Positions 26,201 through 38,200 of a stretch of DNA of 64,000 bases are shown here, in pieces (the first letter of the stretch is position 1; every line of letters begins with the position of its first letter). The stretch comes from Euptelea pleiosperma (taxonomy: Eukaryota; Streptophyta; Magnoliopsida; Ranunculales; Eupteleaceae): the NCBI GenBank assembly GCA_035048495.1, contig CM068552.1, forward strand, positions 17,666,654 to 17,730,653, in the 5' to 3' direction. Both the position numbers and the translations under genes were made by a program. The notes under the pieces were generated by a model. It saw only the letters and a program-made list of their open reading frames with translations, searched no databases and had not been told where the DNA came from.

Positions 26201-29200
26201 TTAAATCTACTCTAAGAAAGACTGTACTACAAAGAGATTATCAACACAATTATTCATAGAAAATATAAGGTAAGAAAATTTATGAGCATAAAACCTACAT
26301 GAGTGAAAAGGATCTAATAATAATTTTATTGGTAGATTTCTTGGTACACACCTGTCTACGGACAAGACGGGTTATATCTATCTCCCCTATCACGTTGGAT
26401 GGCGCAAGTCCAATCATTACAGCTTTTCCCCCATCTCGTACACTCTGTGTGCACTGCAAAAAAGTTTGCGGTTTCCCCAACGCTTCCACAGCAATGTCCA
26501 CACCCATTCCTCCAGTTATTTCCTGTCAAGAGAAAGTGCAAAATAATTATCAATAAGCTCATACCAGACTGGCCAAAGGTGTTTATCTCTACTACTTATG
26601 GTGAAAACATTCTGTGACAACCATCATTTTTGCCAATTTTTTTCCTAAAAAGTTGCTACAATATTAATATAACCTGTGTTGCATGGATTCTTCTGAAAAA
26701 TGGGTGAAGTACTTGTTGACAACCACTTTACTCTAAAAGTTTAAGCTTTTAAAGGGAGGCTTAACAATGTACATCAAACGATCCCCGACACACGCACGGA
26801 CTGCACAAGTCCAGTGCACACGTGCAACAACTATACCCCGTTTCTGACGACATAGATTCTGGTGCGACACTTCTAAATTTTGTTTTGTTTTTTTTCCTTC
26901 TTTACTTACAATATGTTATAATACTAGGTTGTAACCAGAAAGTAAGAGAGAGAAGATCAGAGAATAGATGGAGAGAAGAGAAGAGGAGATGGGAGAAGTG
27001 GTGAAATCGTTAGTGTGTAAACTGCTCTAGTCGATTTCACCTTGTATTTATAATATTAACTATTAAAGTAATTATAAATAAACCCATGCAGAATGTAGGA
27101 TATTACAAATAAGTCCCTAACAACACTCCCCCTCGAGCTAGTATGAAAATATCGAGCATGCCCAGCTTGGATAACATATTCTTTTTTTCGTTTTTCTTTT
27201 TTTTGTCAAGAGTTGGAATTAAGAAGAGGCAAAAGCCCAAGCAAAACAACAAAAGGGAATCTCGAGACGAGAGCCCCACGAACAAAACTAACACACCAAT
27301 CAACCCGGGGAAGAATTGACTAAAACCTCTTCCCATCTAAAAACAAAAGCATCAAAATAACACCCTCCAAAGTCCGGTGAGGTAGATATGCTTTTATCCT
27401 CAATATAACTTTAGAAACGTCATCTTCAACTCCATCGAAGATATGACGATTCCTCTTTCCAAATGCCCGAAATTATTGCACAAGGAAGATACGCCATAGG
27501 AATCTCGCTCTGGCTCTGAACACTTCCATAGAGGTTCCATGGTTCCATGGACTAACGCCTCCACATGTTTTGGCACCACAAACTACACCAAAGAAGGAGA
27601 AAAACACTTGCCAGATGTTAGCGGAGATTGTGTTCCTGCGCACGTGTTGTGTTGGCCCAACGACCCGTTGGTATACATAGTTTTTTCACCTTACCCAATA
27701 GTCGATCTTTTGGGGTAAATGGTTGTTTCACATGGTATCAGAACCTTAAGGCCTAGGAGCTCGCAGGATCAAGTCTCCAACGGAGTGTATTCCCGTTGAG
27801 GGGGTGTGTTAACGGAGGGAGCGTTCCCGTGCACGTGTTGTGTTGGCAAGACGACCCATTGGTATACATAATTGATAATTGTTTCGCATTCCCAACAGGT
27901 CGATCTTTTGGGGTAAATGGTTGTTTCACTAGATAGAGAAGGAGAATTTGCAATGTAGCAACAGATGATCCATTGACTCAGCACTAGATTTGCACAGAGA
28001 GCACCTATTTGGAATCATCATCAGCCACCTGATCAACTGTATTGACATATGGTGTACAAATCAGACCAAGACAAAGTTTTTCCTTGATGTTATGTCGATT
28101 CACTTCAATGTGCTTCATCCTGACATGTTGAACTAGATTGTGAGAAATACTGATGGCAGCCTTATTATCACAATACAGGTTCATAGGTTCTTGTACAGGG
28201 TAGCCTAGCTCACTTAGCATAGTCTTCAGCCATAACAACTCACACACACCATGAACCATAGATTGAAACTCCGTTTCAACCCAAATCGGGCAACAACTGA
28301 TTGCTTCTTCCTACGACATGAAACCAGATTACCCCCAACATAAGTACAGTACCTAGATGTGAGTATCCCAGCTTCTTGACCACAGTGTTAAATCTCTCAA
28401 ACCAGGCTTTAAGTGACTACTTGAACCCATACAAGACTTTCTTCAACTTGCACGCAAGCTCTTTACCCCTAGTAAGGTTGAATCCAGGAGGTGTTGTCAT
28501 GTACACTTCTTCCTCTAGATCACCATAGAAGAATGCATTCTTCACATCTAGCTGATGTAAAGGCCATGACAGGCTTGCTGCTAGTGAAAGAACTCGAACT
28601 GAATTCATCTTGGCTACCGATGCAAGAACCTCCCGATAGTAAATGCCATATGCAATGAAATAAATTTCGCGAAATTATCGAAATATTTCGTGAAATATTT
28701 CCTATTTCTAGTTTACCGAAACAAAAGAATACATACACGAAATGTTTCCATACAAGTCGAAATATTTTGCGTAAACAATAAATTTTGATCAATTGACAGT
28801 GTAAATAGGTATTATTTCAGTCGAAATGTTTCGAAATCTATGGAAACATTTCTATTGAAGGTAGGAAACATCTCATTTAAGCTCAAAACCACCACAAATC
28901 CCCATATTTGATCCATTTAACCCATTTTCATATATTTATTTTATAAAAAAGATCAATCCATTGTATATTTCTTGGTTCACGGATTGATCGTGAGGATGAT
29001 TCGAATCCCATTTGGAGTTTTTTTTTAAATTCGAAATATACCTAAGTATTGATGCATTTACACTTGATTGTGCACAGATTGAAAATCATTTAGGGATTTG
29101 AAATTTAGGGGAAACCCCAATTTCATTGGTTTTTACCCTAAACATCCATGCTTGTGCATAAATTGATTATATGTTGCATTACTCAGCCCATCTACAAGTT

Positions 29201-32200
29201 GGTTAGGTTAAAGTTTTTTCCTAAAATTATTTGAACATTCAAAAAATTAAATGTAATAAAATAATAGTAAATAGGTTTTCTAAAATTATACATAATATTA
29301 AGACATTAATGTAAGTGAATAAAGATTCGTTAATACCTTGATTTATGACTTTTTTATAATAAATAATTGAATAATAGTTATCTAATTATATTATACCTTG
29401 ACTGACTATCAGATGCCTAGCTCAACATATTAAAGATCGTTATGGTCATTCATTTCCACACTACATATAGTTGTATATCTTGGTTTGATAGCTTATGAGT
29501 TTGTTTTATGCTTGTTTTATCATTTCCCAAACTTTCCACAATATTTCCATCATTTCCACATTATTTCCATCATTTCCATGAAAAATGTATTATGTCCACA
29601 CTGGTCGATTTCCAATTCCGAGCTAGCCGAAATAAACCTCGAAATCGAAATTTATTTCCTTAGCCATATGTATGTGTAAACCCTTTTGCAACCAAATGGG
29701 CCTTGTATCTGTCAATACTTCCATCAGCTTTATACTTCACTATCGATACCCATTTGCACCCTACTGGCTTCTTTCCTTTAGGCAGTGGAACCAGATCCCA
29801 AGTACCATTCTTTTCCAATGTTGTCATCTCCTCTAACATGGTTGCTTTCCATTTTGGTTGAGTAAGAGAATATAAAACACTAGATGGCACAGAATAAGAG
29901 ACAAAGAAGTAGCAAAGGCTCTACAGGATGAAGATAGCAACTGGTAAGAAACAAAGTGAGAAATGGGGTGCTTTGTAGTACAACTCCGAACACCCTTACG
30001 ATGAGCAATAGGTACATCAACATCCACAGGTGGAATAACAGAAGGATCAACAGGAATAGCATCATGAGGATCAATGAGAGCAAATTACCTAGATCGAGTT
30101 GGATTCCTTGGCAATGAGATTGGACGGTGGACTGTTTCCTCTTTGGAAAAGTTCTGACATATGTACTCAGTTGTGTCCTATTACACGGTGTTAGTACCAG
30201 CAGTTGGAGTGGATGTAAGCTCATAAGTAGGAGTGCCAAATGGCACAAGTAGAGAAATCTCCCCCTGAGGAGATATCAGATTGATACTTGCAAACTACCC
30301 TTGCAGAGAAGTCCGATCAACAAAGAAAAAAAAACTCTCCAAGAAGGTGACATCCATAGAGACAAAGCGACAACGAGTAGAAGGATGAAAGCACCGATAC
30401 CCCTTTTTTGTAGATGAGTATCCAAGGAAGACATAGCAAACAGCTTTAGGATCCAACTTCTCCTTCATGTGATGAGAGTGAACATAACAGACACAACCAG
30501 AGATTTTGAAAGGGACAGAAAAAAATTAGACTAGACGGAAACAAGATGGAAAGAGGAGACTACAACCCAAGGACCCCCGAGGGCATATGATTAACAAGAT
30601 AGGATGCAATCAACACAGCATCAGCCCAATAACCCTTTGGTACCCCATGTGATGAGAGTGACCATAACAGACACAACCAAAAATTTTGGAAGGGACGGAA
30701 AAAATTAGACTAGACGGAAACAAGATGGAAATATAAATGTGTGCAACAAATATAACATTATATAAATGTGTTCTCTTGTCTATAAGTATATGACACAAAT
30801 CAAAGAATATCCTATCACAATATCCATTATTATCTTTATTTTATGTAAATAATAATAGTTACTTTGTTTTACTTTATTTAAAGTATACTACTGAATCCAC
30901 AAATCCTACTTTTCAAAGTTCGCCAAATCAGACACTCCACACCCATGTCGGACTCTAAACACCCATACCCGCATCAATGCAACATAGAATATAACTATCT
31001 TATTCTCTCCAACAACTTTATTATAGCACATAGAATCTAAATTGCTTTGAAGTAAAAATGGATGCGTTAGAAAGCTCTCATTGAAATATTTACAATGATA
31101 TCCATTGTAAATACTTTAAATTCAACTATCAATTTGATATTTCTTTAATTTAAAATTCCTATACTACCCTTAAAAACATGATCGGTACATAAGAGTAACA
31201 TAGTTAGTTTAGTAACCTACTTATCCTTTCAATAAAATTCGCTATTATTTTTATCAAAAAAAACTTTCATTATTTATAAAAACAATCTAAGGTATGCATT
31301 TACTAGATCCTAAGGGATGTTTACCATCTTATACCCGTGCATGTGTACACTAGCGTAGTGGGACCCATCGTTCAATGAGACCCACTTAAAGTATCTTTTA
31401 TTTTTATAACCAATCTAACTAAGTGACTAACCATCCCATCTATCAAGTTGTTTTGAATGGTTAAATTATGCACTAGCTAAAATGTACAAATATGGTCATT
31501 TGACAAAAATAAATTTCAGTTGATACTTGATAGCCTCCTTATGGACAGACAAGGTCAAGGAAATGGTGGATCCCACCCATACATTAACACCACATATGTA
31601 GTATAAGTACAGCGCTATTACTTGAGCATCATGTGCATCGCACGGCCCCCCTCCACTAGTTTTGAATAAAGCTAACTTCGTAAAACATAATCCCAACAAA
31701 GTTCTTTTGAATAATAAAACAATTTGACCAATCGAATAAAAAGCAACATCTCAAGCAATATTTATCTTCATGGTTAATCCAAAACGGCACAAAATTGTTT
31801 TATGGCCAAAGCAAGTATCAAGGTAGTGATGTGTGTGCAAAATCCAGAGACTAGTCGTCGATTGCCTTGGGATTTGTGCACCACACCCAAAAATATGCAT
31901 GATTGACATGTGAAATATAAATAGAGAGAAAAAGGGCGAAAGAGAAAAAACACAAATTTTTATGTCGTCCATTGCCAAGATTTGCAACTACGTCCACGGG
32001 CCAAAATGGTTGATTCACTACTCGTTACAATAGTATAACTTTTCTCACCCTTTAATAGGCCAGGGTGTCTAAATAGAATTTACATCGACAAGAACCTCCC
32101 TTATTAGAGTTCTGTAGAAAAAAAAAATTGTCTAAACAAGGAATCTTCAAGGTGGCATATTTGCACACAAGTACTTGCCAAAGGAGTCCTGTAGATGTTT

Positions 32201-35200
32201 CCCTTTTTGGATTCAAACTCTCGGAGAATACTCTGATGTGGAATGACTATCATGTGCTCATTCTAATTAGATAGTCGAGCATCTGCCTTGCAATTATGTC
32301 GGATGATTGAGCCTTTGGACAAACTTGGTCCTATTCGCCTCAGAAGGTTGAATTGTCGTGCTCAAGCCCGCAAGTCCCTCATAGTTGTGCATGCACTGTG
32401 ATACGTGTGTTCGCAACAAATTTCGAGTGTGATTCCAAAATCTGGGGTTCTCAAAATCAATTGAATTGATCTCATCGTTGATCTGATAGACAAGGATAAC
32501 TTAAAATGTGGGGAACTTCACCTCAAATCTGATTAAAACTAGATCATTATTTTTTTTTTATAAGTGTAACTTTATTAAAGGCCAAAGCCAAAAACCAAAA
32601 CAAGCCTATCCTAGAGAGGTCGAGAGGTCGAGATGACCTACCCTAGGCAAAGGCAAAAGAAAGAAAAGAACAAGCAAGCCCCAACTAACTTCCTTCCCTA
32701 GTACATATCATATCCCACCGGAAAACCAAGTCTTCAAAGAATAAACCCCTGCAATCCAGAAACGCCTTCGACCAAAGGAACATTAACCCCTTGATATTAT
32801 ACAACTCGACGTGCTTCCCTTCAAAGACTCTCTGATTTCTCTCCTTCCAAAGACCCTACATAATAGCGCACGAAAGCATCCTCCATAAAATATTGCCTTT
32901 GGAAGAGAAAGCTTTGGACTTCCAACTAGAGAAGAGAGACAAGAGAGAACCTGGCATAACCCAAATCATCCCAAACTCCGAAAGAAACGAAGACCAAACC
33001 TCCCTAACCACCTCACAATGCAGCAATAGGCGGTCCACAGATTCCCCATTGTTCTTACATATCCAACAGTAATCCACTCTAGTAAACCCTTTAGAGATCA
33101 GGTGATTGACCGTTAAGATCTTGTCAAGGGAATCCTCCCAAGCGAAGAAAGCCACCTTACGCCCCTTCTTAGAGAAGAGACAACCTTTGATTAAGAAGAT
33201 GGCTAAACAAATGATAAATATGCAAGAAATATGCATACTTGTATTCTTACTAAAATGTGTAAGGTTGATCCCATGCATAAATATGTTTGCCTTTTTCATG
33301 AGAGGGCTTAATTACAAGTCTTTAGAGGACTTGTATATATGATCTCCCTTTTTAGGGTGGTCTAAAGTACATGTGACCCTTTCTCTGGCTACATGACTTT
33401 CCTTTAGTAGAAAAAGGCAAATATGTACAAATAGGCTTGTGCTATCCCGTATGTACATGTGGATTTTTTTTACAAGAAAAAACTTCATTTTTACCTAATG
33501 TTGGTGCTGTAAAGCTTCCTCGAGATGAGCGTGATGTGCTTCTCTTCTCTTCTTTGTATAAGGGAGGATTTCTTCATAGAGAATCCGAGGATCATTTTCT
33601 CTCAAAAATCTCACCCTTCTATAGAAATGGTGAGTTAGAGTACAAGCTTGTAAAATCTCCTCTCCTCCAAGAAGAGTCTCATTGTGAGAGAGTAACTCTC
33701 GTACGAGTTGTTCTTTTGGTTCTCTCCAATGAAAGAGAGACACACATAGATTTCCTTATTTGAAGGAATCTTAAGAGAGTGGATGCTAATCCTCATATTG
33801 GTAGATGTACTATACTAGGACATATGCTGACACGTGTCGGCCTATAATTGGTCCTTTTTATAAGGGAACCTAAGTTTGACAACAATTGACACATGCCAAT
33901 ATATTGGTTGGTCTCTTTTTAGGGACTGATCACTGATCATGCCCTCCTCTCCTCTATGAGGTGACATGTCAGCCCGCAGATGGACTGATCACCCTTCACG
34001 ATAAGGCTGCAACTCAAATGAAGTTGAATTGGTTGGGGGTCAATCTGAGCCCAATTTAACCTTCAAGTCAGTGAGCCTGAGACTGAGCCCTACCAGAGGT
34101 CGGGCTTGAGAATCTCAGCCCAAACTCAACCAAATTGGGTTCGGTCGAGTTGGTACTTTGTTTTGTAAAAAATATTGTTTGGTAACATGCATAAGAAAGC
34201 TTCATGTTATAACTTATTTGGTGATATGTATAAACAATAGCTTGAACTATTTTTTTTTTAAAATAACCTTGACCCGAAGTCATTTTATAAGGAATTTACA
34301 ATTAATTTTACCTCCAATGTCACATACATATGTATTTCTCTTCCCAAATCAAGAGCTCCTAAGCTAGGATATGAAGCATAATCATAATACAATGGTAATT
34401 ATATATATATATATATAGTCAAGGCGTGGGCCTCAGGCTCAAACCGTGAGCCTGAGGCTCACGACGCGCGCCTCAGGAGCAAGGTACACCTAAAGTGCCT
34501 TAGAAGGGTCAAGGAGATGCGTATTTAGTAAGGCGCGCGCCTCAGACCAAGCCTTAGGCTCATCAGGCGCGCGCCTCACTAAAATATATGTTTTTTTTGT
34601 AAAAATTATGTACTTTGGCCTATTATATTAAGCCTTGGTATGATAGGAGAGATATAATTGAACCTTTCTCATTAAAAGACATTGATGAAAGCAATAGATC
34701 ACAATCAAGGGCAAGGGCTTCAATAAGGGAGCCGGAAGAGGAAGAGGCCATTTCGGAGGGGACAAAAGAAGAAGAATATATTGAGGCGGCTAACACATCC
34801 ATGGTTTCAAGTTTCGGTAGACAACGAAACCATGTTGGTTTCGTCCAAAACTGACCGAAACCAAGTTTCACAGTACAAATTTTTCAGTTGGTTTCGGTCA
34901 GTTTCGGACCGAAACCACCGAAACTGCCGAAATGAAACTAATGACTTTGAACCATGAACACATCCGATGGTGATGGGAATGAAGCTAATGATTATATCTT
35001 AGATGATGACGATGTTGACTAGAATTAATTGTGGGCTATTTGAGATTTTGAACGTTTGCTATCTTTTATGTTTCATGGCTTTTTGATTACTTATTTTGTA
35101 TTTAGATAATAACAATGTTAACTAGAACGACTTTTGGGTTACTTGAGATTTCCGACATTTGCTATCTTTTATATTTTATGGCCTAATGATTACCTATTTT

Positions 35201-38200
35201 GTTATTTTATGATATTATTTTTCTTAATTTTTTATATTTATTATAATTTTTAATATTGCGCATCGCTTCAATTAGGCGCGCGCCTCGCCTTGCGCCTCAG
35301 GCGCCAAAGGTCCTAGCGCCTTGCGCCTTTAACTACCTTGATATATATATATATATATAGGGTCAGGATCGGGGGATAACATTTTTTACAACAATTTTGG
35401 CATACCCACATGGAAGATGAATCAATAGCTGATTTTGGCGAGGATGATCTCCTCATCATATAGATCGACTCTACAAAAAATCAGCACATTCTGAAATTTC
35501 TAACCCCATCAAATGTGGTTTTCAAGTTAACGATAAAAATAGACGATCCATAATTCTTCAACTTGTAAACCGATCTACGAATATCGGATTGATTTGAATT
35601 TTTGTGAAGATGATCTCCTCACTATAGAGACCATCCTCGTCAAAAATCACCCCATTCCAAGACTTCTAATTTATACATTGGCTTGTGCCAATTTTTGTTG
35701 TCAAAAATGTCGTATGAAATTGTTGTCCCCCGATCCTGACCCTATATATATATTGATCTGGTTGGGTCGGGTTGCCCAAATCCTAAACCCGAGCCCAACC
35801 CAATTTTGATAGGGTTCTAAAACCAAGCTCAAAATTGTAGAAGCAAACCCAACTCGAGCCCAAAAAAAAGTCGGGTTGGGCTTGCCTAAGTTGCAACCAT
35901 ACTTCATGGGTTGACAACAAGGTTTAAAATTTCGTTTCGGAGGAATGTCTCGGTCAAGTGAAAATCTGAGACAAACTCCGAAATGAAACGAAACATTCAC
36001 GAAACATTGAAAAAACGAAATTTCCGAAACATTTTCGATACATTACGAAACATTACGAAATATTATTCAAAATCATTAAATTATATTTTTATTTATTTTT
36101 ATTTTTTTGGATTGTATCGGATTGTCTCGGTTTGTCTTGGCGAAACAAACCGAAACATTCCGAAACATTACGAAACGAAACGAAACATACGAAACATTCG
36201 AAACATTCAATGTTTCGTTTCGGTTTTCTTACGAAACAAAACAAAACATACGAAACAATACGAAACATTCCGAAATTTTAAACCATGGTTGACAAGTGTC
36301 ACCTCGTAGATGGGGTGTCACCTACCCACAGAGAGGCTCTCCATAGGGCGACATCATCACCCACGATGTGGGTGAAGCTACCACGGTGAGGCGCACCATG
36401 GGTACCATGTATCATACCCTGATTGAATTTGGCCAATATTCTTTAAAGAAAAGACACCCCTTTTTCGATAAGGTGTATGTGAAGTGCATCAATATTGATG
36501 TGCCTCTCTAATATCTTCACTGCCAACAACATGCAAAAATGTCACATGGACGGTTGTAAGGCAAAGGCATTTGGGCTTTTGGCACCCACAATAGCTCCCT
36601 TTAGGAGGTGTAGCCCATTAATGGCTAGTGGTTTGCCTTCGAGAAGACTATAGCAGATCTTCCGTTTGATGGGGTTATTGTAGTAGTTTGCTAATGCAGT
36701 CAAGCCATCTAATACGTAATTAGAAAATTGGGGGACTGTAAACAGGTTGACTAAGGAGTTGTCTTGTGCGAACAATTCTATAGTGCTTATCCCTATGTGA
36801 GCAGGTCGATCATGTTGCATTCTATGTACACCCACATGGGGGTGTTCTTAGTGAGCTGCGTTCCACTACCCCACGTGGGGTTTATTCTCTATTGTTTATG
36901 GGTTAAGTGATGGACCCACTGACTTAACCACAATCTCTCTATTTCATGTTAGTGGGTTAAGTGGTGGGCCCCGACTTAACCCACACAATTTCTCCTTTAC
37001 TTGTAGAAGGGTTTTTCCCTACTTATAAATATTACTTATGGAGATTGAATATTCACTTCAATCTCCCCATTCTCTCTCAAACCCTAATCTCTTCTTCTCC
37101 CCTAACCTCCATTCTCTCTCTCTCTCTCAATCTTTAGCATATTGGTGACAACCTCAAACAACATGGTATCAGAGCATGGTTACTCTAGGGCCTAAATCAT
37201 TGTCCCTATAGTTTCCACGTATATGTGGGCATCCGAAGTCCGGGCAAGTTTTGAGCAAATCGCAGAGGGTCCTCCTGCGAAGTTTTTGGGTCTTTTCTGA
37301 AGCAAAGGAACCAGAGATCTATCATTCCAGATGTATTGCCTGCTATCAGTGGTCAGAGATCCACTCTATCCCCATTCTTCAGGATTTTTATCAGTTTTTT
37401 CGGAGAACACGTATATCAAGGTTTTTTGGGTTTTGATTTTCCTTGAGATTTGTGTCATTTTGGGGCTCTCTACCCAAACCACCCCTCTCATAGGGCCAGT
37501 AAGGTTCGTCAAAAACTTATTTCAGAATTTTTGGATCATCGGATCTCCGGTTCCAAAAATCGGATCCCCAGCTCAGATTTCGGGTTTTATTTTCTTGAGA
37601 TTCGTGCACTGCTCGGGCTCTCTACCCTAGCCGCACCTCCCTATGGATTATCTGGGATCTACATAGCCTCGTTTGAGAATTTTCTAATCATCAGATCTCC
37701 GGTTCGAAAAATCAGATCCCCGACTCAGATTTTGGGTTTTTTCTACCTCGAGATCCGCTCGCTGCTTGGGCTTTCTACTCTAACCGCACCTCCCTATGGA
37801 TTATCTGGGATCTACAGAGCTTCGTTTGGGATTTTTCTGACTGTCGATCTCCGATTTGAAAAATCACCCAGGTTTTTTGCCCAGATTCGGTTTGTGCCTT
37901 TTTTGGGTTTTCGTCTATTTTGGAAACCAAGGTTCCCAGGGCACTTCTACCCTAGCCGCACCTCCCAAAGTGCTCCTAGGAACCCTCCGAACCTTGGCTT
38001 AGGTTCTGTATTCGTCAGTTGGTTATTTCCAAGCCTTCCGCTGCGATGAGTTCATCAGAGATTTCATCAGTTGAGGATAGCACTCCGTCTCATAGTTCTC
38101 ATGGAGACACAACTCCCAATTATGCATCACTACGGTCAAGTTTGATGGGACCATCTTGAGTGGAAGACATTTGTACTCATGTACATCGGGGGACGTGGCT

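Larger units (their letters stand above)
26914..30735 (-). mobile_element. Ty1-copia retrotransposon 2 (truncated, multiply interrupted)
   Basis: The 3' LTR (26914-27125) is followed in minus orientation by the polypurine text CTCGAGGGGGAG, the RNase H tail ([16 protein letters not shown], near 27170), RNase H (28005-28259), RT pieces (28417-28640 and 29670-29890) and the linker and integrase C-terminus (29900-30735). No 5' LTR, primer site or gag was found. A LINE (with a TRIM inside) interrupts RNase H, and a hAT-like element interrupts RT. It lies in ADH intron 6. Confidence 0.8.
34420..35340 (+). mobile_element. hAT-derived element with GGCGCGCC motifs and a transposase tail
   Basis: It begins CAAGGCG and ends CCTTG between two (TA)n runs. 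GGCGCGCGCC, GCCTCAGGC and GCGCCTTG recur at both ends. The interior plus-strand frame (34615-34800, resumed at 34965-35022) has [19 protein letters not shown] followed by an acidic stretch ending DDDDVD and a stop, resembling the C-terminal end of plant hAT transposases (family knowledge). After it, about 34990-35080 is imperfectly repeated at 35100-35185. The left terminus appears eroded. Confidence 0.6.
34002..35901. mobile_element. Outer hAT-like element of a nested stack, TCGGG-type
   Basis: Ends TAAGGCTGCAACTC (34002) and, reversed, TATGGTTGCAACTTAGG (35901) match the element at 6652-7313. The flanks CTTCACGA (33994-34001) and CTTCATGG (35902-35909) are an 8-bp TSD with two transitions. 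TCGGG/CCCGA motifs lie at both ends. Two or three other elements later inserted into its (TA)n centre. Confidence 0.65.

Noticed and set aside
35983..36309. 108-codon ORF reading [12 protein letters not shown] repeats
   Set aside because: It is the translation of the CGAAACAT array of the hAT-like element at 35918-36287.
36542..36835. 97-codon minus ORF
   Set aside because: It runs into the 5' LTR of copia element 3, and no part matches a known domain. A chance ORF is likelier.
37251..38049. Overlapping ORFs up to 199 codons
   Set aside because: They lie in the untranslated leader of copia element 3 and translate its 152-bp tandem repeats. gag begins later.
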